DNA of 64,000 nucleotides from Pararhodobacter sp. CCB-MM2 (GTDB lineage: Bacteria > Pseudomonadota > Alphaproteobacteria > Rhodobacterales > Rhodobacteraceae), in NCBI RefSeq assembly GCF_001691415.1, contig NZ_LRRR01000001.1, forward strand, positions 186,001 to 250,000. The letters run 5' to 3'. Positions 9,389 to 18,728 of the stretch are shown here, piece by piece (the stretch's first letter is position 1; every line of letters starts with the position of its first letter). A model generated the notes under the pieces. It searched no databases, was not told where the DNA came from, and saw only the letters and a program-made list of their open reading frames with translations. The position numbers and the translations under genes were made by a program.

Positions 9389-11747
9389 AGCCACCCCGCT
9401 GGCGCTTCACGGCGGCGAGGATGCGCTCGGGCGTGGCGGGCGCGTCGAGGGCCACGTAATCGGAGCCATCTCCGCAGGCTGCAACCGCATCGGAAAGCGC
9501 CATCAGCACCGCGATGCCGTGCATGAAGGGCGGCTCGCCCACGGCCTTTGACTTATGGATCGTGTCCTCGGGGTTGGCGCCGGTCCATAGTTCAACGTTG
9601 AACTGCCGGGGGCGGTCGCCACAGGCCGGGATCTTGTAGGTCGATGGGGCATGCGTCCGCAGCCGGCCCTTGGCGTCCCAGACGAGCTCTTCAGTGGTCA
9701 GCCAACCCGCGCCTTGCACGAAGCCGCCTTCCACCTGTCCGCGGTCCAGGGCCGGGTTCAGGCTGGCACCGGCGTCGTGCAGGATATCGACGCGCAGGAT
9801 CCGATTCTCGCCGGTCAAGGTGTCGATCACCACCTCGGCGCAGCAGGCGCCATAGGCGAAGTAGTAGAACGGTCGACCTTCGCCCTTCACGCGATCCCAC
9901 GCCAGTTTCGGCGTGGCATAATAACCCGTCGAGGAGAGGCTGACCCGCGCCTGATAGGCCGACATCGCGGCTTCGGCGAAGCTGAGATCCTCGCCGCCGA
10001 CCTGCACGCGGCCTTCCGCAAAGACGACCTTATCCGCGCTGGTCTGGTGGCGTTCGGCGAGGTGCTCGGCGATGCGGTCGCGGATCGTATCGCAGGCCGC
10101 CTTGACCGCCATCCCGTTGAGATCACTGCCCGAAGAGGCCGCCGTGGCCGAGGTGTTCGGCACCTTGGCGGTATCCGTCGCGGTGATCTTGACCGCGTCC
10201 ATGCCGACCCCGAACGCCGAGGCCGCGACCTGCGCCAGTTTCTGGAACAGGCCCTGACCCATCTCGGTCCCGCCATGGTTCAGGTGGATCGAGCCATCCT
10301 GGTACACATGCACCAGTGCGCCGGCCTGATTGAGATGCGTGAGCGTGAAGCTGATGCCGAATTTCACCGGCGTCAGGGCGAGGCCCTTCTTCAGCACCGG
10401 GTTGGCCGCATTCCACGCCGCAACCGCCTGTTTCCGGGCGGCGTAATCCGAGGTCTGCTCCAACCGCGCGAGCATCTCGTGCAGGATGAAGTCCTCGACG
10501 GGCTGGCCATAAGGCGTGGTTTGGACGCCGCTCTGTTCGGGCTGCTTCGGGGAATGTTCAGCACTGAACCGTTTTCCCGTTCCAGCACCGGAGCGGGCTG
10601 GTTCCGACGCGCGGTAGAAGTTCCGCTTGCGCAACTCGACCGGGTCAAGTCCCAGTTCATGCGCGACATGGTCCATGACCCGCTCGATCCCGAGCAGACC
10701 TTGCGGGCCGCCAAACCCTCGATACGCGGTGGCCGAGCACATGTTGGTGCGCAGACGGTGACTCTCGATCCGGATATTCGGCAGCCAATAGGCGTTGTCG
10801 GCATGCAGCATAGCGCGGTCGGCGACGGGCAGGGTCAGGTCCATCGACCAGCCGGCGCGGGTGTAGTGGATGAAATCGACGCCCTGAATGAGGCCGTTCT
10901 CATCCACGCCGACTTTGTAGTCGATGCGAAAATCATGCCGTTTGCCCGTCACGACCATATCGTCGTCGCGGTCATAGCGCATCTTGCAGGGCTTGCCCGT
11001 CAGACGGGCGGCGAGTGCACAGGCGACGGCCAAGTGGTTGCCTTGACTCTCTTTTCCGCCGAAACCACCACCCATGCGACGGGTCTCCACCCGGACAGCA
11101 TTCATCGGCAGATGGAGGGCATGGGCGACCTTGTGCTGGATCTCGGTCGGGTGCTGGGTCGAGGAGACGACATGCATGTCGCCCCCTTCCTGCGGGCTGA
11201 CCAGTGCGGCCTGACCTTCGAGGTAGAAGTGCTCCTGACCACCCATCTCCAGCCGGCCTTCGATGACATGGGCGGCAGACGCGATGGCGTCCGCGGGCGA
11301 GCCACGTTCCCAGATACGCGGGCCTTCTTCGAAACGCTCATTGGCGGCGAGGGCTTCATCGACGGTCAGGATCGCCGGTTTCTCGGCATAGGAAATTTTG
11401 CCGAGCCGGGCGGCCTTGCGGGCGTTGAGATGGCTGTCGGCGATCACCAGAAAAACCGGCTGGCCCACGTAATGGACGGTGCCGAGCGCCAACAGCGGCT
11501 CGTCATTGTTGGAGGGTGAACAATCGGCGTGACCGATGTCATCTCCCGTCAAGACGGCGACCACGCCGGGGGCGGTTTTCACCGCGCCAAGGTCCATAGC
11601 GACGATCTCGCCATGGGCGATCTCGGACAGGCCAAAGGCCAGATGCAAGGTACCGGTGGGCGTGGGGATGTCGTCGACATACCGCGCTTCGCCGGTCACA
11701 TGCAGGGGGGCTGCGTCATGCGGCAGGGGCTTGTGAACGAGGCTCAT
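9381..11747 (-). CDS. xdhB: Xanthine dehydrogenase, molybdenum-binding subunit
   Basis: Catalytic subunit oxidising hypoxanthine and xanthine to urate. 788 residues, normal for two-subunit bacterial enzymes. Visible motifs are RRMGGGFGGKESQ (Moco contact), GGTEMGQGL containing the conserved glutamate region, and the C-terminal VGEPPFMHGIAV. Start MSLVHKPLPHDAAPLHV at 11747 overlaps the xdhA stop (ATGA). The longer open frame is xdhA shadow. Confidence 0.96.
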   Translation of the reverse strand: MSLVHKPLPHDAAPLHVTGEARYVDDIPTPTGTLHLAFGLSEIAHGEIVAMDLGAVKTAPGVVAVLTGDDIGHADCSPSNNDEPLLALGTVHYVGQPVFLVIADSHLNARKAARLGKISYAEKPAILTVDEALAANERFEEGPRIWERGSPADAIASAAHVIEGRLEMGGQEHFYLEGQAALVSPQEGGDMHVVSSTQHPTEIQHKVAHALHLPMNAVRVETRRMGGGFGGKESQGNHLAVACALAARLTGKPCKMRYDRDDDMVVTGKRHDFRIDYKVGVDENGLIQGVDFIHYTRAGWSMDLTLPVADRAMLHADNAYWLPNIRIESHRLRTNMCSATAYRGFGGPQGLLGIERVMDHVAHELGLDPVELRKRNFYRASEPARSGAGTGKRFSAEHSPKQPEQSGVQTTPYGQPVEDFILHEMLARLEQTSDYAARKQAVAAWNAANPVLKKGLALTPVKFGISFTLTHLNQAGALVHVYQDGSIHLNHGGTEMGQGLFQKLAQVAASAFGVGMDAVKITATDTAKVPNTSATAASSGSDLNGMAVKAACDTIRDRIAEHLAERHQTSADKVVFAEGRVQVGGEDLSFAEAAMSAYQARVSLSSTGYYATPKLAWDRVKGEGRPFYYFAYGACCAEVVIDTLTGENRILRVDILHDAGASLNPALDRGQVEGGFVQGAGWLTTEELVWDAKGRLRTHAPSTYKIPACGDRPRQFNVELWTGANPEDTIHKSKAVGEPPFMHGIAVLMALSDAVAACGDGSDYVALDAPATPERILAAVKRQRGGYV

Positions 11748-13132
11748 GCGACCACCTCCAGCACGTCGGTGGCGAGGCCCTGATCTTCGAGGAAATAGCG
11801 CAGGAGCAGGTTCTGCGCCGCCTCCAACCGGTAGTCGGACGAGGCGCGCATGTCGCTCATCGGGCTGAAATCCTGGGTGAAGACGGCCATCGCCTTGTGG
11901 ATCGTGCCTTCGGTCCAAGGCTGCCCAAAGAGGGCGCTTTCAACCGCCGTCGCGCGCTTGGGTGTGCCGGCCATGCCGCCAAAGGCGATCCGGGCCTCGG
12001 TGACCATTCCGTCGCTGACGGAGACGTTGAAGCAACCCAGAACCGCCGAGATATCCTGATCGAAGCGCTTGGAAAGTTTGTAGCATTTCAGCCGGTCGGG
12101 TTGGCGCGGGATCGACACGGCCTCGACGAATTCGCCGGGTGCACGGTCCTGTTTGCCGTAGTCGAGGAAGAACTCCTCCAGCGGCAGGGCGCGGCGATCA
12201 CCGCCTTTGCGCAGATACAGCGTCGCCCCCAGAGCGATCAGCGTGGGCGGGCTGTCGCCGATCGGCGAGCCATTGGCGATGTTCCCGCCAAGCGTCGCCG
12301 CGGCCCGCACCTGAGCCGAGCCATAGCGGCGGAGCATGGCGGCGAAGCCCGGAAAATGGGGCGCGATGGCGGGCATCAGCTCGGCGATCGTCGTCACGGC
12401 GCCGATATGGATCGCGTCCTCGGTGACTTCGATGCCGCGCATGTCGTCAACGCCCGACAGGAAGGCGACGGGCCCCAGCTCGCGCAATTGCTTGGTGACC
12501 CAAAGGCCCACGTCCGTAGCCCCGGCGATCAAGCGCCCGTCAGGGTTAGCCATGTACCAAGCCGCCAATTCGTCAGAGGAGCGGGGCAGGGCCACGCCGT
12601 CGGGGGCGTCCTCGGCCAGGCCGTTCAGCGTTGAAGCATCCACCTGTTCGGCCAGCCACGCGGGCACGGGCTCGGCCGCGGCGGCTTCGGCGGCGCGGAT
12701 GATCGGCGCATAGCCGGTGCAGCGGCACAGGTTGCCGGCCAGATGCGTGTCATGGTCGGTGACACCGTTCAGATGACCCGTTGCCATCGACATGACGAAG
12801 CCGGGCGTGCAGAACCCGCACTGGCTGCCATGTTCGTTGACCATCGCGGTCTGCACCGGATGCAGCGTGCCATCGACGGCTTTCAGCCCTTCGACGGTAT
12901 GCACCGCCTTGCCGTGCAGTTGCGGCAGGAACAGGATGCAGGCGTTCACCGCGCGCGTCCCGCGCTGGTCGCTCAGCATCACCGTGCAGGCGCCACAATC
13001 GCCTTCGTTGCAGCCTTCCTTGGTGCCTTTAAGCCCGCGATCCTCGCGCAGCCAGTCCAGAAAAGTCCGGGTGGGGGGCTGGTCTTTCACATCGACCGCC
13101 ACACCGTTGAGGGTGAACCTAATCCCGCTCAT
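11744..13132 (-). CDS. xdhA: Xanthine dehydrogenase, FeS/FAD small subunit
   Basis: Electron-transfer subunit, 462 residues. The N-terminal plant-type 2Fe-2S domain has Cys41, Cys46 and Cys49 (CNEGDCGAC); the second cluster domain has CGFC and CRCTGY; the FAD domain follows with LIAGATDVGLWVTK near residue 205. ATG at 13132 is chosen because homologous proteins begin just before FTLNG; the in-frame ATG at 13231 would add 33 residues without similarity. First gene of the seven-gene purine unit. Confidence 0.95.
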   Translation of the reverse strand: MSGIRFTLNGVAVDVKDQPPTRTFLDWLREDRGLKGTKEGCNEGDCGACTVMLSDQRGTRAVNACILFLPQLHGKAVHTVEGLKAVDGTLHPVQTAMVNEHGSQCGFCTPGFVMSMATGHLNGVTDHDTHLAGNLCRCTGYAPIIRAAEAAAAEPVPAWLAEQVDASTLNGLAEDAPDGVALPRSSDELAAWYMANPDGRLIAGATDVGLWVTKQLRELGPVAFLSGVDDMRGIEVTEDAIHIGAVTTIAELMPAIAPHFPGFAAMLRRYGSAQVRAAATLGGNIANGSPIGDSPPTLIALGATLYLRKGGDRRALPLEEFFLDYGKQDRAPGEFVEAVSIPRQPDRLKCYKLSKRFDQDISAVLGCFNVSVSDGMVTEARIAFGGMAGTPKRATAVESALFGQPWTEGTIHKAMAVFTQDFSPMSDMRASSDYRLEAAQNLLLRYFLEDQGLATDVLEVVA

Positions 13133-13230
13133 ATGTTGATCCGCCGCTTTCTCTCCATACGGGCTTTCCCCGCTGCCCGATGCGGCGTAAAGCAGCCGGG
13201 GAGCCCCTCGTTCTTGTGTTTCAGTGAACA

Positions 13231-13247
13231 TTGACCGGACGGTTCAA
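13231..13247. promoter_or_regulatory. RutR-like palindrome upstream of xdhA
   Basis: TTGACCG-GA-CGGTTCAA, containing a perfect ACCG-N2-CGGT core. It resembles the RutR (TetR family) box TTGACCANNTGGTCAA, with one inserted T. It is about 100 bases upstream of both xdhA (minus) and dnaE (plus). The link to purine/pyrimidine control is inference. Confidence 0.45.
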
Positions 13248-13346
13248 GCAAGCCCAGACTCGCGTTTTGCAACCGAGACCGTTTTACCGGAACGTCGAAA
13301 ATAGCGCCGCCCTTGCGCGGCATTGCCTGCCGGATAAGCTGCACTC

Positions 13347-16300
13347 ATGGCCGACCCCCGATTCATTCACCTCCGCGTTCACACCGAATATTCGTTGCTG
13401 GAAGGCGCGGTTCCGGTGAAATCCCTCATCAAGACCTGCGGCGCAAGAGGCATGCCTGCGGTTGCCGTAACGGACAGCAATGCCTTGTTCGCAGCGCTGG
13501 AATTTTCTGTTCTGGCGAAGGGGGCGGGCATCCAGCCGATCGTCGGCTGCCAGGTCGATGTGCAGGTTCCCGCGACCCAGCCGGGCGAGAAGCCGCGTCC
13601 CGCCGCGCCGGTGGTGCTGATCGCCCAGAATGAGGCCGGGTACGAGAACCTGATGAAGTTGAACTCGTGCCTTTACTTGCGCACGGACGGCTCATTGCCG
13701 CATGTCACGCCCGACGAGCTGTCCGAGCATGCCGAGGGGCTGATCTGCCTGTCGGGCGGGCCGGACGGCCTGATCGGGCGCCTGATCCGCGAGGGGCAGA
13801 TGCCGCGCGCGCAGGAGCTGATGGACCGCCTCGCCGGCATCTATCCCTCGCGGCTCTATGTCGAATTGCAGCGCCATCCCGGCGAGGGCGGCGCGCTGCC
13901 TGAGGCCGAGCGGCTGACCGAACGGCCCTTCCTCGAGATGGCCTATGCGATGGATCTGCCCATCGTCGCCACCAACGACGTCTATTTCCCCGATGCCAAG
14001 ATGTACGAGGCGCATGACGCGCTGATCTGCATCAAGGAGGGCGCCTATGTCGACCAGCAGGAGCCTCGCCGCCGTCTGACCGCGCAGCATTACCTGAAAT
14101 CGCCTGAGGAGATGGCCGCGCTCTTTGCCGACTTGCCCGAGGCGCTGGAGAATACCGTCGAGATCGCCAAACGCTGCGCCTTTGCCGCCTATAAACGCGC
14201 GCCGATCCTGCCGAAATTCGCCGATGACGAGGTCGAGGAGTTGCGCCGTCAGGCCTGGGATGGCTTGCGCGCGCGTCTCGCCGTGATCCCGCACGCCGCG
14301 CCGGTGTCGGAGTATGAAGACCGGCTGAAGTTCGAGTTGGACATCATCGAGAAGATGGGCTTCCCCGGCTACTTCCTGATCGTGGCCGACTTCATCAAAT
14401 GGTCGAAGGACAACGGCATTCCGGTCGGGCCGGGCCGGGGTTCGGGCGCGGGCTCGCTGGTGGCCTATGTGCTGACCATCACCGACTTGGACCCGCTGCG
14501 CTATTCGCTGCTCTTCGAACGCTTCCTCAATCCCGAGCGGGTCTCGATGCCAGACTTCGATATCGACTTCTGCATGGATCGCCGCGAGGAGACGATCCAA
14601 TACGTCCAGCAGAAATACGGGCGCGACAAGGTGGGGCAGATCATCACCTTCGGTGCGCTGCTGTCGAAAGCCGCCGTGCGCGACGTGGGCCGCGTCTTGC
14701 AGATGTCCTATGGGCAGGTCGACAAGCTGTCGAAGATGATCCCGGTCGAGGGGGTGAAGCCCGTCTCGATCACCAAGGCCCTCGCCGATGAGCCGAGACT
14801 TCGCGAAGCAGCGAAGGAAGAGGTCGTCGGGCGGCTCCTTGATTATGCGGAAAAGGTCGAAGGACTGCTCCGCAACGCCTCGACCCACGCGGCGGGCGTG
14901 GTGATCGGCGACCGGCCCCTCGATGCGCTGGTGCCTCTGTACCGCGATCCGCGCTCGGACATGCCCGCCACGCAGTTCAATATGAAATGGGTGGAACAAG
15001 CCGGGCTGGTGAAGTTCGACTTCCTCGGCCTGAAGACGCTGACGGTGGTGCAGAACGCTATCGACCTCATCCATACCTCGGGCCGCGACCTGCATGTCGC
15101 GCCAGGGGGCGAGGTACTGTATACCCCCGCCGACGGCGCCGCGAATGAGATCAACGCGATCCCGCTGGACGATGAGAAGACCTACCGCCTCTATGCCGAT
15201 GCGAAGACCGTTGCCGTGTTCCAGGTGGAATCCTCGGGCATGATGGACGCGCTGCGGCGCATGAAACCCACCTGTATCGAGGATATCGTGGCCCTCGTGG
15301 CGCTGTATCGTCCCGGTCCGATGGAGAATATCCCGACCTATTGCGAGGTGAAGCACGGCCAGCGCCCGCTGGAATCGATCCATCCGACCATCGACCACAT
15401 CCTGAAAGAGACGCAGGGCATCATCGTCTATCAGGAGCAGGTGATGCAGATCGCTCAGGTGATGGGCGGCTACAGCCTTGGCGGCGCCGACCTTCTGCGC
15501 CGCGCCATGGGCAAGAAGATCGCCGAGGAGATGGCCAAGGAGCGCCCGAAATTCATCGAGGGCTGCAAGGCGACACACGGGATCGACGCCAAGAAGGCGG
15601 GTGAAGTCTTTGACCTGCTTGAGAAATTCGCGAACTACGGCTTCAATAAATCGCACGCCGCCGCCTATGCCGTGGTCAGCTATTACACCGCCTGGCTGAA
15701 GGCCAACCACCCGGTCGAGTTCATGGGCGCGGTGATGAACTGCGATATCCACCTGACCGACAAGCTCGCCGTCTACAAGCGCGAGGTCGACCGGATGGGC
15801 ATCACCATCGTGCCGCCCTGCGTGAACCGCTCGCTCGCCACCTTCAGCGTGGTGAAGGGCGAGCTGGTCTATGCCCTCGGCGCGTTGAAGAACGTCGGTG
15901 TCGAGGCGATGAAGCTGATCGTCGAGGCGCGCGGCGACGAGCCGTTCCGCGACCTCACCGACTTCGCCAAGCGCGTGGATCTGAAGCGCGTCGGCAAGCG
16001 GCCCCTGGAGATGCTCGCTCGCGCCGGGGCCTTCGACCTGATCGAGCCCTGCCGCAAGCGGGTGTTCGAGGCCCTCGACGCCCTAGTCGCCTATTCCGCC
16101 GCCTCGCATGAGGCCGCGTCCTCGGGCCAATCCTCGCTGTTCGCCGGCGGCGATGACCTGCCGCCGCCGCGTCTGCCCAAGACCAACGACTGGCTGCCGA
16201 TGGACCGGCTGACTCATGAACACGCGGCAATCGGCTTCTACCTCTCGGGCCATCCGCTGGACGATTACGCCCCGGCGCTGAAACGCAAGGACGTGTTGAC

Positions 16301-16841
16301 GCTGGCCGAACTGACCAAGAAGGCCGAACGCGGCCCGCTGGTCGCCCGGATCGCCGGCTCGGTCAGCGCCAAGCAGGAGCGGAAGTCCGCGCGCGGTAAC
16401 CGTTTCGCCTTCGTCTCGCTGTCGGATTCCACCGGCCTCTACGAGGTCACGGTTTTTTCGGAAACCCTCGAAGCGTCGCGGCAGCATCTCGAAACCGGGA
16501 TGAACGTCGTGATCACCGTCGAGGCCACGCTGGAAGGCGACTCGCTGAAATTGCTCGCCCGCGGGGCCGCGCCGGTCGATGACGTGGTCGCTGATGCGGG
16601 CGCGGCGGGGTTGAAGGTGCGGTTGGAAACGCCCTTGGCTTTGCGTGGCCTTATGGAGATCCTCGAAAGCCTGCCCGCCACCGCGCCGCGCAAATCCTTC
16701 GGCCCGCTGACCTTCGCGGTGCCCGATGCCGCGACCGGCGGCGAGATCGAGATCGACGCTGGCCGTCCGGTTCCCGTTTCGCCCGCGCTGAAACACCAGC
16801 TGCGCGCGGTCGAGGGCGTGCTGGCCATCGAGGAAGTCTGA
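13347..16841 (+). CDS. dnaE: DNA polymerase III alpha subunit
   Basis: Replicative polymerase catalytic subunit, 1164 residues as for DnaE1. The PHP domain opens with FIHLRVHTEYSLLEG; the polymerase core has GPGRGSGAGSLVAY near residue 363 and PDFDIDF near residue 402 with the catalytic aspartates. Later parts include the tandem HhH region and an OB-fold (about residues 995-1070), with a shorter C-terminal tail. The start is supported by GGATAAG upstream. It stands one base before the crotonase gene. Confidence 0.96.
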   Translation: MADPRFIHLRVHTEYSLLEGAVPVKSLIKTCGARGMPAVAVTDSNALFAALEFSVLAKGAGIQPIVGCQVDVQVPATQPGEKPRPAAPVVLIAQNEAGYENLMKLNSCLYLRTDGSLPHVTPDELSEHAEGLICLSGGPDGLIGRLIREGQMPRAQELMDRLAGIYPSRLYVELQRHPGEGGALPEAERLTERPFLEMAYAMDLPIVATNDVYFPDAKMYEAHDALICIKEGAYVDQQEPRRRLTAQHYLKSPEEMAALFADLPEALENTVEIAKRCAFAAYKRAPILPKFADDEVEELRRQAWDGLRARLAVIPHAAPVSEYEDRLKFELDIIEKMGFPGYFLIVADFIKWSKDNGIPVGPGRGSGAGSLVAYVLTITDLDPLRYSLLFERFLNPERVSMPDFDIDFCMDRREETIQYVQQKYGRDKVGQIITFGALLSKAAVRDVGRVLQMSYGQVDKLSKMIPVEGVKPVSITKALADEPRLREAAKEEVVGRLLDYAEKVEGLLRNASTHAAGVVIGDRPLDALVPLYRDPRSDMPATQFNMKWVEQAGLVKFDFLGLKTLTVVQNAIDLIHTSGRDLHVAPGGEVLYTPADGAANEINAIPLDDEKTYRLYADAKTVAVFQVESSGMMDALRRMKPTCIEDIVALVALYRPGPMENIPTYCEVKHGQRPLESIHPTIDHILKETQGIIVYQEQVMQIAQVMGGYSLGGADLLRRAMGKKIAEEMAKERPKFIEGCKATHGIDAKKAGEVFDLLEKFANYGFNKSHAAAYAVVSYYTAWLKANHPVEFMGAVMNCDIHLTDKLAVYKREVDRMGITIVPPCVNRSLATFSVVKGELVYALGALKNVGVEAMKLIVEARGDEPFRDLTDFAKRVDLKRVGKRPLEMLARAGAFDLIEPCRKRVFEALDALVAYSAASHEAASSGQSSLFAGGDDLPPPRLPKTNDWLPMDRLTHEHAAIGFYLSGHPLDDYAPALKRKDVLTLAELTKKAERGPLVARIAGSVSAKQERKSARGNRFAFVSLSDSTGLYEVTVFSETLEASRQHLETGMNVVITVEATLEGDSLKLLARGAAPVDDVVADAGAAGLKVRLETPLALRGLMEILESLPATAPRKSFGPLTFAVPDAATGGEIEIDAGRPVPVSPALKHQLRAVEGVLAIEEV

Positions 16842-16842
16842 C

Positions 16843-17637
16843 ATGCTGCAGATCGAAACCCGCGGCCGCGTCCGGATCTGGACCATCGACCGCCCCGAGG
16901 CCCGCAACGCTGTCCATCCGTTGCTGGCCCGCGCGCTTTACGAGGCGGCCTTGGCCTTCGACCTCGACGACACGGTCGATGTGGCGGTGCTGACCGGCGC
17001 GGGCGGCACTTTCTGTGCGGGGTTCGATCTGAAAGCGGCAGCGACCGGGGCGGGGGTCGAATGGTTAGACTCTCTGACCCTATCCGAAGATTGGGTCGAT
17101 CCCGTCGCGCGCCCGCGCCCGGGGCCGATGGGACCGACGCGGCTGATGCTGTCGAAACCGGTCATCGCCGCGATCGAAGGCCACGCCGTGGCCGGTGGTC
17201 TGGAGCTGGCGCTTTGGTGCGACATGCGGGTCGTCGCGCGCGATGCGATCCTCGGCGTGTTCTGCCGTCGCTGGGGCGTCCCGCTGATCGATGGCGGCAC
17301 CGTGCGCCTTCCGAAGATCGTCGGTCAGGGCCGGGCGAATGACATGATCCTGACCGGACGCGGCGTGCGCTCGGACGAGGGGGCGATCATGGGCTTGGTC
17401 GACCGGATCACCGACCCCGGCAAGGCGCTGGAGATCGCTGTCGGCTTGGCCGAAGGCCTGACCCGTTTCCCGCAAGGCTGCATGCGCGCCGATTTCCTCA
17501 GCGCGCGGATGACGCCGCCCGCCTTGGCCGCAGCCTTGCGCCGGGAATGGGACAGCGCGGGGATGGTCATGGCCGAGGGTGTCGCCGGCGCCACGCGCTT
17601 CGCCAAGGGCGAGGGGCGCGGCGGGCGTTTCGACTGA
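16843..17637 (+). CDS. Enoyl-CoA hydratase/isomerase (crotonase) family protein
   Basis: Crotonase-fold protein of 264 residues, with the oxyanion-hole segments AGFDLKA and GHAVAGGLELAL. At the site matching the first catalytic glutamate of classical enoyl-CoA hydratase the sequence reads FCRRWG, and the second glutamate position (AMEM) reads ANDM, so it is probably not a standard hydratase. The variant FCRRWGVPLIDGGT is shared by a recognised subgroup of unknown substrate. It begins one base after the dnaE stop, so it may be co-transcribed. Confidence 0.85.
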   Translation: MLQIETRGRVRIWTIDRPEARNAVHPLLARALYEAALAFDLDDTVDVAVLTGAGGTFCAGFDLKAAATGAGVEWLDSLTLSEDWVDPVARPRPGPMGPTRLMLSKPVIAAIEGHAVAGGLELALWCDMRVVARDAILGVFCRRWGVPLIDGGTVRLPKIVGQGRANDMILTGRGVRSDEGAIMGLVDRITDPGKALEIAVGLAEGLTRFPQGCMRADFLSARMTPPALAAALRREWDSAGMVMAEGVAGATRFAKGEGRGGRFD

Positions 17638-17641
17638 CGGC

Positions 17642-18283
17642 TCAGCGCGGCAGCAGCGCGGCCTCGCGGGCGAGGGCGGTGATGCCGTCCCACTCGCCGG
17701 CCTCCATCATTTTCGCCGGCGCAACCCAGGAGCCGCCGACGCAGGCGACGTTCGGCAAGGACAGGTAGTCGGTCGCATTCGAGGGGCTGACCCCGCCGGT
17801 CGGGCAGAAGGTCGCCTGCGGCAGCGGGCCGTTCAGCGCCTTCAGCATGGCCGGGCCACCGGCAGGGCCGGCAGGGAAGAATTTCATCGTGCGATAGCCC
17901 AGCTCGAGCAGGGTCATCACCTCGGTCGCCGTGGCAGCGCCGGGCAGGAGGGGCAGCTCTTCCTTGGAGCAGGCCGCGACCAGCGCAGGCGTTGCACCGG
18001 GCGAGACCGCGAAGGTCGCCCCGGCGGCCTTTGCGCGCGCGGCGTCGAAGGCCGACAGAACCGTGCCCGCGCCGACCCGCGCGCCCTTGACCGCTGACAT
18101 CGCGCGGATCGCGTCCAGCGCGCAATCGGTGCGCAAGGTGACTTCCAGAACCGGCAGGCCACCCGCCACCAAGGCCTCGGCTAATGGCACGGCATGGGCG
18201 AGATCGTCGATCACCAGCACCGGGATCACCGGCGCGAGCTGGCACAGGGCAAGGGAAGCGTGGCTTTGCAGGGCAGGGGTCAT
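17642..18283 (-). CDS. eda: KDPG/KHG aldolase (2-dehydro-3-deoxyphosphogluconate aldolase)
   Basis: Class I aldolase of the Entner-Doudoroff pathway, cleaving KDPG to pyruvate and glyceraldehyde 3-phosphate. 213 residues. The catalytic glutamate lies in LEVTLRT and the Schiff-base lysine in [18 protein letters not shown] is the phosphate-binding loop. ATG at 18283 is chosen because [20 protein letters not shown] aligns with the usual N-terminus. Its partner edd is not in the window. Convergent with the crotonase, five bases apart. Confidence 0.93.
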   Translation of the reverse strand: MTPALQSHASLALCQLAPVIPVLVIDDLAHAVPLAEALVAGGLPVLEVTLRTDCALDAIRAMSAVKGARVGAGTVLSAFDAARAKAAGATFAVSPGATPALVAACSKEELPLLPGAATATEVMTLLELGYRTMKFFPAGPAGGPAMLKALNGPLPQATFCPTGGVSPSNATDYLSLPNVACVGGSWVAPAKMMEAGEWDGITALAREAALLPR

Positions 18284-18728
18284 GGTCACCTCATCAGCTC
18301 CCCTGCGCTTAGGCCTTTCCCGGCGAAAAAGCAAATGGTTCCGCTAACATTTCGGGGCCATGGGGTGGTTATAAAAGTCAGACGATCAGCTTTTGAGAGA
18401 GGGTGAACGCGTGGGTCTTGGGAGATGCACAGGGCTCCGGCGCCTGATTTCATACACGAAGTTATCCACAGGCGCCAAAAAGACTGACATTATATTGGCT
18501 GGTCTGCTGCGCCAGAATGATCGGCCTTGGGGCATGAATGAACTTAACTTCCCACTTTAGGGGCGATCTTAAAGCACTTGTAATAAAGGCTATTCTCTGA
18601 TCCTCTGCCACAAGTCACAGACGCGCCACGGGAAATTGCCCTGCCTTCGAGCAAAAGAAAAGGGCTGGGAGTTATCCCAGCCCCTTGAAGTTATACACAT
18701 CCGTCGTTGGGGAATTCTCCCCTGTGGA
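18284..18728. other. 445-base AT-rich intergenic region with DnaA-box-like sites
   Basis: Lies between eda and the ior gene (both minus strand) and must hold the eda promoter. It contains TTATCCACA (18462-18470), TTATACACA (18691-18699, in the shared context GAAGTTATNCACA), and TAATCCACA on the minus strand (18723-18731, just into the ior coding end). Bases 18541-18600 are about 38 percent GC. The first box sits at the base of an 8-bp inverted repeat GGCGCCTG (18439-18446) / CAGGCGCC (18469-18476). No convincing gene was seen. Confidence 0.6.
18656..18687 (-). terminator. Intrinsic terminator of the ior gene
   Basis: Minus-strand stem GGGCTGGG/CCCAGCCC with a six-base loop, followed by TTTTCTTTT, 40-70 bases after the stop codon. 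Confidence 0.8.

Noticed and set aside
13692..15752. 686-codon minus-strand open frame opposite dnaE
   Set aside because: Entirely inside a highly conserved dnaE, with no family features; a GC-driven shadow.
18411..18560. 49-codon plus-strand frame starting GTG with GAGAGAGGG upstream, in the DnaA-box gap
   Set aside because: Only about half of third codon positions are G/C, against the high value of real genes here, and no similarity was recognised.
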